Assembly: GCF_030758935.1 (NCBI RefSeq)
Contig: NZ_CP132333.1
Location: forward strand, 1,736,992 to 1,800,991
Direction of reading: 5' to 3'
Source of the DNA: Geothrix sp. PMB-07
GTDB taxonomy: Bacteria > Acidobacteriota > Holophagae > Holophagales > Holophagaceae
Length of the DNA: 64,000 nt
This document shows positions 27,667 through 37,307 of this stretch, piece by piece (position 1 is the stretch's first letter; each line of letters starts with the position of its first letter). The notes under the pieces are model-generated. The model had not been told where the DNA came from and did not search any database. It was given only the letters and a program-made list of their open reading frames with translations. The translations under genes and the position numbers were made by a program.

Positions 27667-27751
27667 GGTCACCTCGGGGATGTCTCATGCTACCGGTTCC
27701 GCTCCGTGCTGGAGCGGCCCTTCGGGCACAATGGCCACTGGAGGTGGTGTG

Positions 27752-28897
27752 GTGGGCAAGGTCAAACCGGGGCAGGAGCGGTTGCGGGAGGTGCTCCCAT
27801 CCTTCGATCAGCCCGAGGTCTGGATCCGCTTCCCCCGGCAGTTGGGCGATGTCATCTTCGCCATCCCTTTCCTTCACGGATTGCAGCAGTCCTGGAATGC
27901 CGTGGCGGCCGCCCAGGGCAAGACCATCCGCTGGGTGGCGGTTGGCCACGCCATTGGTGCCGCCATCTTCAGCGAGGCCCATCCGGATTTCATCGCCGAA
28001 AGCGTCATCGAGGCGGGGAAGGATCAGAAACCTGATCCCTGGGGGTTGATCCGCCGCTGGCGCAAGCAGCCGCCCGTGGCCTTCATCAACCTCAGCCAGT
28101 CCGCCCGTCTGGCCTTCGCCGCCTGGACCGCCGGTGTGCCCATCCGCGCCGGCATCGCCGACAACAGCCTGTCCCTGCTCTACCACTACCCTTTCATCTA
28201 CCGTGACCTGCCCGTCCATCTGGTGCGCCGCTACGAACCCCTGCTGGAACAGCTCACGGGCAGTTCGCGGCTGGAGTGGATGCCCATGCGGCCAGACCGG
28301 CTGGGGGGCGAAGCTGGCTTTGCCAAGCTGCGCCAGGCGGGCTGGCAGGGTGAGCCGTTCATCACCCTCGCCTTCGGCACCCGGGGCTTCAACAAGCGCT
28401 GGTTCCCGGAGGTGGCCCAGTGGACTGGCATTGCACGGATCGCCAGGGAAAAGGGGTTTGGCGTGGTGTGGCTGGGCGGGCCTGATGAAGTGGAGCTGGG
28501 GAATCGGCTGGCCGGGGAGGTGCCGGGCTCCTGGAACCTGACGGGCCAGACCACCATGCCTGAGGCTTGCGCCATCCAGAGTGTGGCCTGGGGCAACGTG
28601 GCGGTGGATACCGGACTGGCCCACACGGCCGCCGGAACAGGCCGCCCCACGGTCACGGTGAATGGCGTTTCGCCGGAGCAACTCATCAATCCCCTGGGGC
28701 CCTTCGCCCTTTCGGTGCGCGGGCCCTGCATCGATGTGTCCGAAGACCCCACCCCGCTCGGGCCGGAGGAGATCCAGGGTACGGCCCACCGCGTGACACC
28801 TCTGCGGGTCTGGAACCTGCTCGAGGGGCTGGTCATGGAGTCCGAGGGACGCCTGCTCGGCGCCAAGGCTTCCGGGGAGAACCATGGCCATTCCTGA
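27752..28897 (+). CDS. Glycosyltransferase family 9 (heptosyltransferase-like)
   Basis: About 381 residues if the GTG at 27752 is used; GGAGG lies seven bases upstream. ATGs at 27731 and further upstream are possible but have no ribosome-binding site. GT9 features: an N-terminal RFPRQLGDVIFAIPFLHGL loop, central FITLAFGTRGFNKRWFPEVAQW, VVWLGGPDEVELGNRLAG, and the nucleotide-sugar pocket NVAVDTGLAHTAAGTGRPTVTV. These enzymes add heptose or related sugars to the lipopolysaccharide inner core on the cytoplasmic face. It is the first of three GT9 genes in this locus and overlaps the second by 14 bases. Confidence 0.85.
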   Translation: MGKVKPGQERLREVLPSFDQPEVWIRFPRQLGDVIFAIPFLHGLQQSWNAVAAAQGKTIRWVAVGHAIGAAIFSEAHPDFIAESVIEAGKDQKPDPWGLIRRWRKQPPVAFINLSQSARLAFAAWTAGVPIRAGIADNSLSLLYHYPFIYRDLPVHLVRRYEPLLEQLTGSSRLEWMPMRPDRLGGEAGFAKLRQAGWQGEPFITLAFGTRGFNKRWFPEVAQWTGIARIAREKGFGVVWLGGPDEVELGNRLAGEVPGSWNLTGQTTMPEACAIQSVAWGNVAVDTGLAHTAAGTGRPTVTVNGVSPEQLINPLGPFALSVRGPCIDVSEDPTPLGPEEIQGTAHRVTPLRVWNLLEGLVMESEGRLLGAKASGENHGHS

Positions 28898-29891
28898 GGG
28901 CGCGCTGTGGGTGCGCATGCCCCGGTTCATTGGCGACGCGATGATGATCACCCAGGCGGTGGCGCCGCTGCGGGCGGCAGGGCACAGCCTCGTGGCCTGG
29001 GGACCGCCTCCCATCATGGATCTCTTCGAGGGTTCGGCCCCTTACGCCGCAACTGTTCCCGACGTCGGCAAGCCGGGCGCCCTGCCGATGGCCCGCCTGC
29101 TCCGTGCCCATCGGGCGGCGGGCGTCATCAACCTCCCGCGAAGCACCCGCGGGTTGCTGGCCGGGGCCCTGGCGTGTACGCCAATCCGCGTGGGCTGGTC
29201 TGAGAGCGGGGGCCGCTTCCTGGCCTCCCGGGCGATCCCTTTCAAGGGGCGGGAGGATCACCAGTTGGATCGCTATCGGGAGGTCCTGCGCCGGGCCTTT
29301 CCGGCGGTGACAGCCTGGGACTCGGAGCCCTTCCGGCCCCGAGCGGCGGCCATGGACCAGGCGGATCGGCTGCTGGGCGGGCTGGGTGTGGAGGGCCGCT
29401 TCGTGGGCATCGGGCTCAGTGCGGCCGCGGCGGTGAAGCGGCTGGGCACGGGCATTTGGATCGAGGTCATTGCGCGGCTCCGGGCCCGGGGCATTCCGCA
29501 TGTTCTCCTGGGTGGCAACCACCACGAGGATCTGGAGCAGGCCGAAGCCCTGCGGGCGGTCTTCCCCGGCATCTCCGACCTGTGCGGGAAGACCAGCCTG
29601 GCCGTGTCCGCCGCGCTGGCAGCCCGCGCTGCCGCCGTCGTCGGCAACGATTCGGGCCTGTCTCACATCGTGGCGGCCAGCCAGGTTCCGCTCGTCGCGG
29701 TGTTCGGCCCGACGCGGCCCACGTTGACCGCACCCCAGGGGCCTCAGGTGGTCGTTCTCCGGAATGAAGCGGTGCCCTGCCTGGGATGCCTCCGGCTGGG
29801 CTGTCCGGTGGCGGGCCACCCCTGCATGGAGGCCGTGGATGCCGCGGCCCTGAGCGAGGCGCTGGAGAAGCTGCTGGGCGAGACCGCCTAG
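28884..29891 (+). CDS. Glycosyltransferase family 9 (heptosyltransferase II-like)
   Basis: 335 residues, close to WaaF length. Opens with LWVRMPRFIGDAMMITQAVAPLRA, the GT9 glycine loop. It contains FVGIGLSAAAAVKRLGTGIWIEVIARL, HVLLGGNHHEDLEQAEAL and the signature VGNDSGLSHIVAASQVPLVAVFGPTRP. The C-terminal CLGCLRLGCPVAGHPCMEAV is the cysteine-rich tail seen in many heptosyltransferase II proteins. Likely acts in lipopolysaccharide core assembly; acceptor sugar unknown. Its stop is 10 bases from the convergent fcl stop with no terminator visible. Confidence 0.88.
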   Translation: MAIPEGALWVRMPRFIGDAMMITQAVAPLRAAGHSLVAWGPPPIMDLFEGSAPYAATVPDVGKPGALPMARLLRAHRAAGVINLPRSTRGLLAGALACTPIRVGWSESGGRFLASRAIPFKGREDHQLDRYREVLRRAFPAVTAWDSEPFRPRAAAMDQADRLLGGLGVEGRFVGIGLSAAAAVKRLGTGIWIEVIARLRARGIPHVLLGGNHHEDLEQAEALRAVFPGISDLCGKTSLAVSAALAARAAAVVGNDSGLSHIVAASQVPLVAVFGPTRPTLTAPQGPQVVVLRNEAVPCLGCLRLGCPVAGHPCMEAVDAAALSEALEKLLGETA

Positions 29892-29901
29892 CTGCGACCG
29901 G

Positions 29902-30858
29902 CTAGCCCAGCGCTTCGCGCATCCAGGCCACGGTGCGGGTGAGGCCCTCGCGGAGGCCCACCTGGGCCTTCCAGCCGAAGCGCTCCAGGGCCCGGCTCGT
30001 GTCCAGCTGGCGCTTGGGCTGGCCATCCGGGTAGGCCGGGTTGAAGACCAGCTCGCCCTGGAATCCGGTGAGCTCCTGGATGAGGGCGGCCAGGTTTCCG
30101 ATGGTGATCTCTTCTCCCGTGCCCAGGTTCACGGGGTCGATGTCCTCGTAGGCCTCCATCCCATCGCAGATGCCCCGGGCCGCGTCCTCGACGAAGAGGA
30201 ACTCCCGGCTGGCGCTGCCTGTGCCCCAGAGCTCGACGGTGGGCTTTCCCTGGGCCTTGGCCTCGAGGAACTTCCGGATGAGGGCGGGAATGACGTGGTT
30301 GGTTTCCAGGTCCAGGTGATCACCGGGCCCGTAGAGGTTCACGGGGATGAGGAAGATGCCCCGAGTGCCGTATTCCTGTTTGTAGGACTGCATCTGCACG
30401 AGGAGCGCCTTCTTCGCCACGCCGTAGGGGGCGTTGGTCTCCTCGGGGTAGCCGTTCCAGAGGTCGTCCTCGTGGAAGGGCACGGGGCAAAATTTCGGGT
30501 AGGCGCAGACGGTGCCGAGGACCGCCAGTTTCTCGACCTGCTCCAGGCGGCAGGCTTCGATGAGGTGGATGCCCATCACTGCGTTGGCGAAGAAGAAGGA
30601 GCCGGGATGGGCGCGGTTGGCGCCGATGCCCCCGACCCGGGCAGCCAGATGGATCACGCCATCCGGGCGCTGATCCTTGATGAAACGCTGGGCGGCACTC
30701 GGATCCATCAGATCCACCTCGGCGCTGCGGGTGGCCAGTACCCGGGCGCCCCGGCGCTCCAGCTCGGCCACCACCTGCTTGCCGAGAAAGCCGTGGCCGC
30801 CGGTCACCCAGAGACGCTTGCCATGGAGGGGAAAGGACACCGAATGCATGAAGCTCAT
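29902..30858 (-). CDS. fcl: GDP-L-fucose synthase
   Basis: 318 residues. The start at 30858 is chosen because it forms an ATGA overlap with the stop of the upstream methyltransferase gene. A short-chain dehydrogenase fold is clear: GGHGFLGKQVV NADP loop, LAARVGGIGANRAHPGSFFFANA, the catalytic serine/threonine region LGTVCAYPK and the YGVAKKALL Tyr-Lys pair. NLYGPGDHLDLETNHVIPALIRKF is diagnostic of this epimerase-reductase. It turns the product of Gmd into GDP-L-fucose. gmd is two genes upstream in the same operon, so the strain should make GDP-L-fucose for its surface glycan. Confidence 0.94.
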   Translation of the reverse strand: MSFMHSVSFPLHGKRLWVTGGHGFLGKQVVAELERRGARVLATRSAEVDLMDPSAAQRFIKDQRPDGVIHLAARVGGIGANRAHPGSFFFANAVMGIHLIEACRLEQVEKLAVLGTVCAYPKFCPVPFHEDDLWNGYPEETNAPYGVAKKALLVQMQSYKQEYGTRGIFLIPVNLYGPGDHLDLETNHVIPALIRKFLEAKAQGKPTVELWGTGSASREFLFVEDAARGICDGMEAYEDIDPVNLGTGEEITIGNLAALIQELTGFQGELVFNPAYPDGQPKRQLDTSRALERFGWKAQVGLREGLTRTVAWMREALG

Positions 30859-31574
30859 ACCCGCTGAAAAATGGCGAAGCCGTTGCGCACCTGCCAATCC
30901 TCGCGCACCAGCCGGTAGGCGGGATCCTGGCGGAGGCGGTGGTAGTTGCGGAAATTTTTGTGGGCGTTGACGTCGTCCAGGAGGATCCAGGCTGCGCCGT
31001 AGACACGCTCCAGCTCGGGTTCGCCGGTGAATTCCGAACCATCGATCAGCACGAGGTCGAATGAGGCCACGCCGATCTGGGTCAGGATGTGCCGGATCCC
31101 ATCGGGGATGACGGCATCGCTCATGTAGGCCCGGTCCGCCTCCAGCCAGCCCAAAACCTGCTCGAGCGGATAGTCATTCAGCTTGGTGGTCTGATCGCGG
31201 TAGAACTGGGCCACCTGGTCGGCACTGGGCAGTTCCGCAGCCGGCACAGAAGACGCGTTGTAGACCTTGACCTGTGGGTTGCCGGCATGATGATCCCGCA
31301 ATGCGGCGAAGCGGGTTTTGGAGATCTCCATGCAGTGCAATTGGGGCCGGGCCGGGTTGCGCGCGATGCCCCTGACGAAGGCATCGGTGCTGCCCTGGCC
31401 GGAGGAGGAGCCGATCTCCAGGATGTGGCGGGCTTCCACCGTCGAGGCCAGTTCGAGAATGGCCGCGTAGAATTCATCGCCTTTGATTTCTGGCGGAATG
31501 ATCGATTCGATGCCGGATATCCCCTTGGTCAAGTCAGGCCGAAGGATGCGGAGGAGGGAACGAAGGGAAACCAT
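30855..31574 (-). CDS. Class I SAM-dependent methyltransferase-like protein
   Basis: 239 residues. The SAM-binding motif I is ARHILEIGSSSGQGSTDAFV, and a later acidic strand is FDLVLIDGSEFTGEPELERVYGAAWILLDDV. Together these resemble the cephalosporin-hydroxylase or macrocin O-methyltransferase type fold. It lies between gmd and fcl with a 3-base gap on one side and a 4-base overlap on the other, so it probably modifies a fucose- or deoxyhexose-containing glycan, for example by O-methylation (inference). The catalytic metal-binding residues of the TylF family cannot be confirmed by eye. Confidence 0.65.
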   Translation of the reverse strand: MVSLRSLLRILRPDLTKGISGIESIIPPEIKGDEFYAAILELASTVEARHILEIGSSSGQGSTDAFVRGIARNPARPQLHCMEISKTRFAALRDHHAGNPQVKVYNASSVPAAELPSADQVAQFYRDQTTKLNDYPLEQVLGWLEADRAYMSDAVIPDGIRHILTQIGVASFDLVLIDGSEFTGEPELERVYGAAWILLDDVNAHKNFRNYHRLRQDPAYRLVREDWQVRNGFAIFQRV

Positions 31575-31577
31575 GGG

Positions 31578-32618
31578 TCAGCGGTATCCGCCGCGGGGAG
31601 CGCCTTCGTGGCCGGCGTTCCGGAGCACCAGCTCGCGCTCGGCCAGTCGCAGATCCGCATCCACCATCATTCTTGCAAGGGCCTTCACATCAGTCTTCGG
31701 CTGCCATCCCAGCAGTCGGGAAGCCTTGCTGGCATCGCCTTCCAGGTGGTCCACTTCGGCAGGGCGGAAGTAGCGCGGATCGATCTCCACGTGCTGCTGC
31801 CAGTCCAGGTCCAGTGCTTCAAAGACCAGGCGGAGGAAGTCGCGGATGGTGATGCTCACGCCAGTGGCGATGACGAAATCATCCGGGCGCTCCTGCTGGA
31901 GCATGAGCCACATGGCCTCGACATAGTCGCCGGCGAAGCCCCAATCGCGGCGGGCATCGAGGTTGCCGAGGTAGACCTTGTCCTGGAGTCCGAGCTTGAT
32001 GCGGGTGGCCGCGCGGGTGATCTTGCGGGTTACGAAGGTCTCGCCTCGGCGCGGGCTTTCGTGGTTGAAGAGGATGCCGTTGGCGGCGAACAGCCCATAA
32101 CTTTCGCGGTGGTTCACCACCTGGTAGTGGCCGTAGGCCTTGGCGCAGGCGTAGGGGCTGCGGGGCTCGAAACGGGTCAGTTCATGCTGCCTGGGCTTGG
32201 CAGAGCCGAACATCTCGGAACTGCCAGCCTGGTAGATCCGAACCTCCCGATTGGTGTGCTTCTGGTGGCCACGCACGGCCTCCAGCAGGCGAATCACGCC
32301 CATGCCCACCACGTCCACGGTGTATTCGGGCTGATCGAAGCTCACCCGCACGTGGCTCTGCGCGCCGAGGTTGTAGATCTCGTTGGGGCGCACTTCTTCC
32401 AGCAGGTTGCGCAGGGCGCCGGAATCGGTCAGGTCGCCATAGTGAAGCTGGAGGCGGCCCTGCTGGTGCGGGTCCACGTAGATGTGGTCGATGCGATCCG
32501 TGTTGAAGTTGGACGCACGGCGTACCACCCCGTGGACTTCGTAGCCCTTTCCGAGGAGGAATTCCGCCAGGTAGCTTCCGTCCTGTCCTGTGATGCCAGT
32601 GATGAGGGCAGTGGGCAT
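31578..32618 (-). CDS. gmd: GDP-mannose 4,6-dehydratase
   Basis: 346 residues, full length. N-terminal [37 protein letters not shown] is the characteristic Gmd NADP-binding start, followed by [11 protein letters not shown], the catalytic [31 protein letters not shown] with the Tyr-x3-Lys pair, [17 protein letters not shown], and [20 protein letters not shown]. It dehydrates GDP-D-mannose to GDP-4-keto-6-deoxymannose, the precursor for fcl. First gene of a gmd, methyltransferase, fcl operon. Confidence 0.97.
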   Translation of the reverse strand: MPTALITGITGQDGSYLAEFLLGKGYEVHGVVRRASNFNTDRIDHIYVDPHQQGRLQLHYGDLTDSGALRNLLEEVRPNEIYNLGAQSHVRVSFDQPEYTVDVVGMGVIRLLEAVRGHQKHTNREVRIYQAGSSEMFGSAKPRQHELTRFEPRSPYACAKAYGHYQVVNHRESYGLFAANGILFNHESPRRGETFVTRKITRAATRIKLGLQDKVYLGNLDARRDWGFAGDYVEAMWLMLQQERPDDFVIATGVSITIRDFLRLVFEALDLDWQQHVEIDPRYFRPAEVDHLEGDASKASRLLGWQPKTDVKALARMMVDADLRLAERELVLRNAGHEGAPRGGYR

Positions 32619-32686
32619 CAGGGTCTCTTTCAGAAGGAAGCGTCAACGCTGTGTGGTGAATGGGATTTACACTAGCAGAAGATCCT

Positions 32687-33952
32687 CTAGAGGGCACCTG
32701 GGACCGAGGTCAGCAGGACGCCACTCAGCCAATGCGCCGGATCGACGGGAGGCGGCCAACCATCCTTGGGGGGAAGGGCTTCTGGATAGAAGCACCGAGG
32801 CTCGTCGGCCGCGCCCGACCAGACTGCCTCGATGGCTGCTTCGAGCACTCCAGGCGGAACATCCTTCACACAATGCACACGCTCATACGGGCACTGCCAA
32901 TTGCAGCCAAAGCAGGCCAGGGGCAGACAGGCTACGGCGGTCAACGGGCTGTAGGGCAGGAATCGGCCGAAGTGGCCCCCGCCCAGCACAATCGCCTGGG
33001 GCACTCCCAGGGCACAGGCCAGGTGGGCCAGTCCTGTATCCGCGCCTACGGCCATCCGGCAGTGGGCCAGCAGGGCAGCTGTTTCGCGCAGGCTGGACTG
33101 ACCGGTTAAATCCACGTGGGGACCCGGCGGCAGGCGGCTCAGGTTTGCCTGGTTGATGAGGGCGTCAGCCGGCCCTCCCAGCGCCAGCACGCGAAGGCCC
33201 TCGCGCTGGACCAGGGGGCCCAGGGCCTCGCCATACCTTTCGTAGAACTTGATCTCGTGCTGGGCGCCGGCGAAGAGTGCCACCGTTCGGTGGGGATCCA
33301 GGCCGTGCTCGGCGAAGACGCGCTCTGCATAGCTCTGCTCCTCAGGCGTCAGGGTGAGCCTGGGCTGCAGCAGGGGCGCTTTCCAGCCCAGGCGCGTGAG
33401 GAATTCCTGATGGCGGAGCATCTCCGGCTTGCCTGGTTTTTCGATGGGAAGCAGGTGCGTGTAGCGCCAATTGTTCCATCCCTCGCGTTGAGGGGCGAGG
33501 TTGGCGAAATCGCCCGAGAAGGCGACGCGGATGGGGGCTTCACTCGCGAAGGCTAGCTCATCGGAAAGCCCTGTTCGGGAGCAGACCGTGTTGAGTGCCA
33601 CGTCGAAGTGGCCGATTCTCAACTGACTCTTGATTTCCTTCCGGTGGCGCCGACTTGCCTTGAATTGCGAGGCATTGAACACAAGAATGTCGTCGGCCAG
33701 TTCTTGCCACACGGCGGCCACATGGTCCTGGCAGACCACCGTGATGCTCGCGCCTGGAGCGGCTTTGCGCAGTTCTGGCACCAGGCTCGTGGCGAGAATG
33801 CCGTCCCCGATGCTATCGGTGCGGATGAGCAGGATGCGCTTGAAGGTGCCCCAGGGCAGCTCAAACCGTGGGCTTCGAAGGGGCTGCTCCCCTTTACTTT
33901 TGGCGCGAAGAATGAATGAATGGAACCACGGTTTGAGATCCTTCCCGCGCAA
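32687..33952 (-). CDS. Glycosyltransferase family 9 (heptosyltransferase-like)
   Basis: About 421 residues. GT9 motifs: RILLIRTDSIGDGILATSLVPELRKAAPGASITVV, TVALFAGAQHEIKFYERYGEAL, VLALGGPADALINQANL and CRMAVGADTGLAHLACALGVPQAIVLGGG. A cysteine cluster CFGCNWQCPYERVHCVKD occurs near the C-terminus. The only start codon before the fold is a TTG at 33952, so the exact N-terminus is uncertain. It diverges from the GT2 gene across 111 bases that should contain both promoters; no clear -35/-10 pair was found there. Confidence 0.85.
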   Translation of the reverse strand: MRGKDLKPWFHSFILRAKSKGEQPLRSPRFELPWGTFKRILLIRTDSIGDGILATSLVPELRKAAPGASITVVCQDHVAAVWQELADDILVFNASQFKASRRHRKEIKSQLRIGHFDVALNTVCSRTGLSDELAFASEAPIRVAFSGDFANLAPQREGWNNWRYTHLLPIEKPGKPEMLRHQEFLTRLGWKAPLLQPRLTLTPEEQSYAERVFAEHGLDPHRTVALFAGAQHEIKFYERYGEALGPLVQREGLRVLALGGPADALINQANLSRLPPGPHVDLTGQSSLRETAALLAHCRMAVGADTGLAHLACALGVPQAIVLGGGHFGRFLPYSPLTAVACLPLACFGCNWQCPYERVHCVKDVPPGVLEAAIEAVWSGAADEPRCFYPEALPPKDGWPPPVDPAHWLSGVLLTSVPGAL

Positions 33953-34063
33953 CGGCCTGCCCCCATTTCCGGTGAATGTGAATAGCGAAGAACACTGGGC
34001 ACTGGCGACAACGGACGCCGGACTGCCGTCATTTTACCCAGCTATTCCCTCGATGAGTTCCTG

Positions 34064-35437
34064 ATGCCTTTCCTCCTTCTGATGCCTTCGTACAACCAGG
34101 CGCACTACATCAAGGAGGCGGTGGATTCCGTTCTGGCCCAGGACGATCCGGATTGGGAACTGTGGATCCTGGATAACAGCACCGATGGCACACCCCAGGT
34201 CATGGCGGCCTACTCGGATCCTCGCATCCATTTCATCCATGAGCCGCGGCGCATGGATCCCGGCCTCTGCCTCAATGAAATGCTGCGCATGGCCACCGGG
34301 GAATTCTTCAGCTACATCCATACGGATAATCGGCTGGGCCCCAACTACGTCTCCGCCTTCCGAACGGCCCTTCGCCAGCACCCGATGGCCTTGGCCTATT
34401 GCGATCAGTACGACATCGATGAAGACGTGCGCGGAAGGAAATACCGGAAGCGACCGCCGGTGTTTTCCTCCGCCCGGCTCTTCTCCTGGGATTCCCTGGG
34501 TGCACCCTTCGCCGCCACCACCAAGCTGGCCGAAGCTGTGGGCGGCTTCAGTGCCGATGACCTGGCGGACGATGTCTACTTCGCTCTCAAGTCCGATGGT
34601 CTGGGTCCCCGCATCCATGTTCCGAAGGCCCTGGTGGAATACCGCAGCCACGGGGGATCGCGGGCCGAATCGCTGGGCTACCACGCCGTGGCCCAGGCCA
34701 TCTATCGGAGTGTTCTGAAGGTGTACGGTACCCGCGCCGCACACCTCCCGGATCCCTTCGAGGGCATGCTCCCGGCCATCCAGCGCCACGCGGAGCGCGC
34801 CTTCGCCCAGGCGCGTTGTCTCGCGGGAGCGCTGCTCGCGCGCACCCCTCGGGAGGCTCCCCTCTGGATCGATGACGTGGGCCCTGCTTCGTTCTGGCTG
34901 GCCCTGGCCTGTGAGTCCCTGGGGCGACCGCCGAAGGGCTTCCGCGCAGCCAAACCGGGCACCCTCATGGGGCTTCCCGTCCGCTCACTGGCGGAACCTT
35001 TGGAATTGGGCGCCCACTGCCTTCGCCCCCGACGAAAAGGCCTGGATTCGTCGAGCCTGGGGCAGGATTGGACTCAGCCCTTCCGCTGGCTGCTGCGTGG
35101 CCTTCCGCCCACGGACCACGCGCTGAAGCGGTACCCCGCCTCGATCATGTGCAGCCTGCTGGTGCCCTTCCACCATCAGCATCCTGGCGGTGCTGTCTGC
35201 ATTCAGGGGCAGGGCCCCTTGGGCGCCTACCTTGCCTACGGCCTTGAGACCATTGCGCAGCTGCCGGTGCTCGGATTCTCCTCCGGCCCTGGTGTCTTGG
35301 GGCTGCCCCAAGCCGATGGCGAGGGTGAAGGCACCCTTTGGAGCCTACCCGGAGCGCCCTTTGCGGCCCGGGGCATTGCATGGCGCATGCGTGCATCTCA
35401 CGATCCTCAGGTCACGTCTCCCGCGGAGCAACCATGA
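34064..35437 (+). CDS. Glycosyltransferase family 2 with unassigned C-terminal domain
   Basis: 457 residues. Residues 1-215 form a GT-A domain: [41 protein letters not shown], then a DxD-like [14 protein letters not shown] and the later [13 protein letters not shown]. Residues 240-457 have no recognised family: they are Pro/Leu/Gly-rich with several Cys and His and could bind the acceptor. The stop overlaps the start of the UDP-xylose synthase gene (ATGA), so both are in one operon, possibly making the enzyme and its donor together (inference). Confidence 0.82.
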   Translation: MPFLLLMPSYNQAHYIKEAVDSVLAQDDPDWELWILDNSTDGTPQVMAAYSDPRIHFIHEPRRMDPGLCLNEMLRMATGEFFSYIHTDNRLGPNYVSAFRTALRQHPMALAYCDQYDIDEDVRGRKYRKRPPVFSSARLFSWDSLGAPFAATTKLAEAVGGFSADDLADDVYFALKSDGLGPRIHVPKALVEYRSHGGSRAESLGYHAVAQAIYRSVLKVYGTRAAHLPDPFEGMLPAIQRHAERAFAQARCLAGALLARTPREAPLWIDDVGPASFWLALACESLGRPPKGFRAAKPGTLMGLPVRSLAEPLELGAHCLRPRRKGLDSSSLGQDWTQPFRWLLRGLPPTDHALKRYPASIMCSLLVPFHHQHPGGAVCIQGQGPLGAYLAYGLETIAQLPVLGFSSGPGVLGLPQADGEGEGTLWSLPGAPFAARGIAWRMRASHDPQVTSPAEQP

Positions 35438-36369
35438 CGAAACGCATCCTTGTCACCGGCGGCGCGGGTTTCCTCGGATCCCACCTCTGTGAGCGGCTGC
35501 TCGCCCAGGGGCATGAGGTCATGTGTCTGGATAATTTCTTCACGGGCAGCAAGCAGAACGTCTTGCACCTCACGGCCAACCCCTACTTCGAAGTGATCCG
35601 CCACGACGTCATGGTGCCCATCCACCTGGAGGCCGACGAGGTCTACAACCTGGCCTGCCCGGCCTCGCCTGTGCACTACCAGAAGGATCCGGTGGAGACC
35701 ATCAAGACCTGCGTGCACGGTTCCATCAACATGCTGGGGCTGGCGCGGCGTACTGGCGCTCGCATCCTGCAGGCCTCCACGTCGGAAGTCTACGGCGATC
35801 CCAAGGTGCAACCTCAGACCGAGGACTACTGGGGCAATGTGAATCCCCTGGGCATCCGCAGCTGCTACGACGAAGGCAAGCGTTGCGCGGAAAGCCTGTT
35901 CTTCAGCTACCACCGGCAGTACGGCACAGACATCCGCGTCATCCGCATTTTCAACACCTACGGTCCCCGCATGCATCCCAACGATGGCCGCGTGGTGAGC
36001 AACTTCATCGTGCAGGCCCTGCAGGGACAGGATGTCACCATCTACGGTGAGGGCCAGCAGACCCGCTCCTTCTGCTATGTGGACGACCTCATCACTGGGA
36101 TGACCGCCTTCATGGAGCAGGATTCCACCACTGGGCCCATGAACCTGGGCAACCCCGGCGAGTTCACCATGCTGCAATTGGCGGAAGCGGTGATCCGGTT
36201 GGCGGGAAGCAAATCCAAGCTCATCTTCCAGCCGCTGCCGCCGGATGACCCCCAGCAGCGGCGCCCGGACATCTCCAAGGCCAAGGCCCTGCTGGGCTGG
36301 GAACCCAAGGTGAACCTGGAGGACGGCCTCAAGGAGACCATCGCCTATTTCCGGAAACGGCTGGCATGA
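35434..36369 (+). CDS. UDP-glucuronate decarboxylase (UDP-xylose synthase)
   Basis: 311 residues, the usual bacterial UXS length. Motifs: [71 protein letters not shown], the catalytic [32 protein letters not shown] with Tyr-x3-Lys, and [26 protein letters not shown]. These are near-diagnostic for UXS over other epimerases. It oxidatively decarboxylates UDP-glucuronate to UDP-xylose. Translationally coupled at both ends (ATGA overlaps) with a GT2 gene and another putative glycosyltransferase gene. Confidence 0.95.
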   Translation: MTKRILVTGGAGFLGSHLCERLLAQGHEVMCLDNFFTGSKQNVLHLTANPYFEVIRHDVMVPIHLEADEVYNLACPASPVHYQKDPVETIKTCVHGSINMLGLARRTGARILQASTSEVYGDPKVQPQTEDYWGNVNPLGIRSCYDEGKRCAESLFFSYHRQYGTDIRVIRIFNTYGPRMHPNDGRVVSNFIVQALQGQDVTIYGEGQQTRSFCYVDDLITGMTAFMEQDSTTGPMNLGNPGEFTMLQLAEAVIRLAGSKSKLIFQPLPPDDPQQRRPDISKAKALLGWEPKVNLEDGLKETIAYFRKRLA

Positions 36370-37304
36370 GCGCACTGCCCATTCATTTCTTCACCATCGT
36401 CCTCAACGGCGAACCCTTCATCCGCCATCACCTGGAGCTGTTCAAGCAATTGCCCTTTCGCTGGCATTGGCACGTGGTCGAAGGCGTGGCCGAACTCAAG
36501 CATGACACCGCCTGGAGTGTGGCGGCGGGCGGGCGCATCGAAGGGTCCTTCCACGATCAGGGCCGCAGCAACGATGGCACCAGTGCCTACCTGGATGAGA
36601 TCGCCGCTGCCCATCCCGACCAGGTGACGGTCTACCGCCGTCCCTTGGGGACCTTCTGGGATGGCAAGCTGGCCATGGTGCGCGCGCCCCTGGCGAACAT
36701 CCAGGAACCGTGTCTCCTGTGGCAGGTGGATGCGGACGAGCTGTGGACCGCGGAGCAGATCATCCGCAGCCGCCAGCTCTTTCTCACCCATCCCGACAAG
36801 CGCGCCGCCTACTACTGGTGCCACTTCTTCGTAGGCCCCAACCATGTGCTGACCAGCCGCGACACCTACGGGAACAACAGCTCGTACGAGTGGCTCCGCA
36901 CGTGGCGGTTCGAACCCGGCGACCACTGGGAATCCCACGAGCCGCCGGGCCTGTTTCATCGCTTCGAGCAATGGCGGCAGTGGCCCCGGATGCTTCGCGG
37001 AAAGCGCCTGAGGCCTCCCTTCAAGGCGACGGACAAGTCCGTCTTCTCCCATCGCGAGACCGAGGAGGCGGGCCTGGTGTTTCAGCATCTGGCCTATGTC
37101 ATTGAGGCCCAGCTGCGGTTCAAGGAAACCTATTACGGCTACCAGGGCGCGCCAGACCGTTGGCGGGCGATGCTGGCTGAGGAGCGGTTTCCCCTGGCGC
37201 TCAAGGACTACTTCCCCTGGGTGAAAGATGAGGCGAAGGTCGGTCTGGCTTCGGATCAGGGAATCGCTCCCCTTCTGAATCAGGGCGTCGATTTCGGTGG
37301 CTGA
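36366..37304 (+). CDS. Putative glycosyltransferase (GT-A-like)
   Basis: 312 residues. The start [35 protein letters not shown] resembles GT2-type enzymes, and [11 protein letters not shown] provides a DxD metal-binding motif. The remainder is rich in Trp, His and Phe ([23 protein letters not shown]) as in several poorly described glycan-locus proteins. Donor and acceptor are unknown; UDP-xylose is a reasonable guess because the UXS gene overlaps it by 4 bases. It ends 3 bases before the convergent Wzi-like gene. Confidence 0.65.
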   Translation: MSALPIHFFTIVLNGEPFIRHHLELFKQLPFRWHWHVVEGVAELKHDTAWSVAAGGRIEGSFHDQGRSNDGTSAYLDEIAAAHPDQVTVYRRPLGTFWDGKLAMVRAPLANIQEPCLLWQVDADELWTAEQIIRSRQLFLTHPDKRAAYYWCHFFVGPNHVLTSRDTYGNNSSYEWLRTWRFEPGDHWESHEPPGLFHRFEQWRQWPRMLRGKRLRPPFKATDKSVFSHRETEEAGLVFQHLAYVIEAQLRFKETYYGYQGAPDRWRAMLAEERFPLALKDYFPWVKDEAKVGLASDQGIAPLLNQGVDFGG

Positions 37305-37307
37305 ACC

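Noticed and set aside
27690-27731. Riboswitch or attenuator between the cyclophilin and GT9 genes
   Set aside because: Two small stems (CCGCTCC/GGAGCGG and a GCCC-TTCG-GGC tetraloop) occur, but there is no alternative pairing, T-tract or known aptamer pattern.
26630-29017. Open minus-strand frame of about 795 codons spanning the cyclophilin and the first GT9 gene
   Set aside because: It crosses two well-supported genes on different strands and shows no recognisable domain; a GC-rich shadow.
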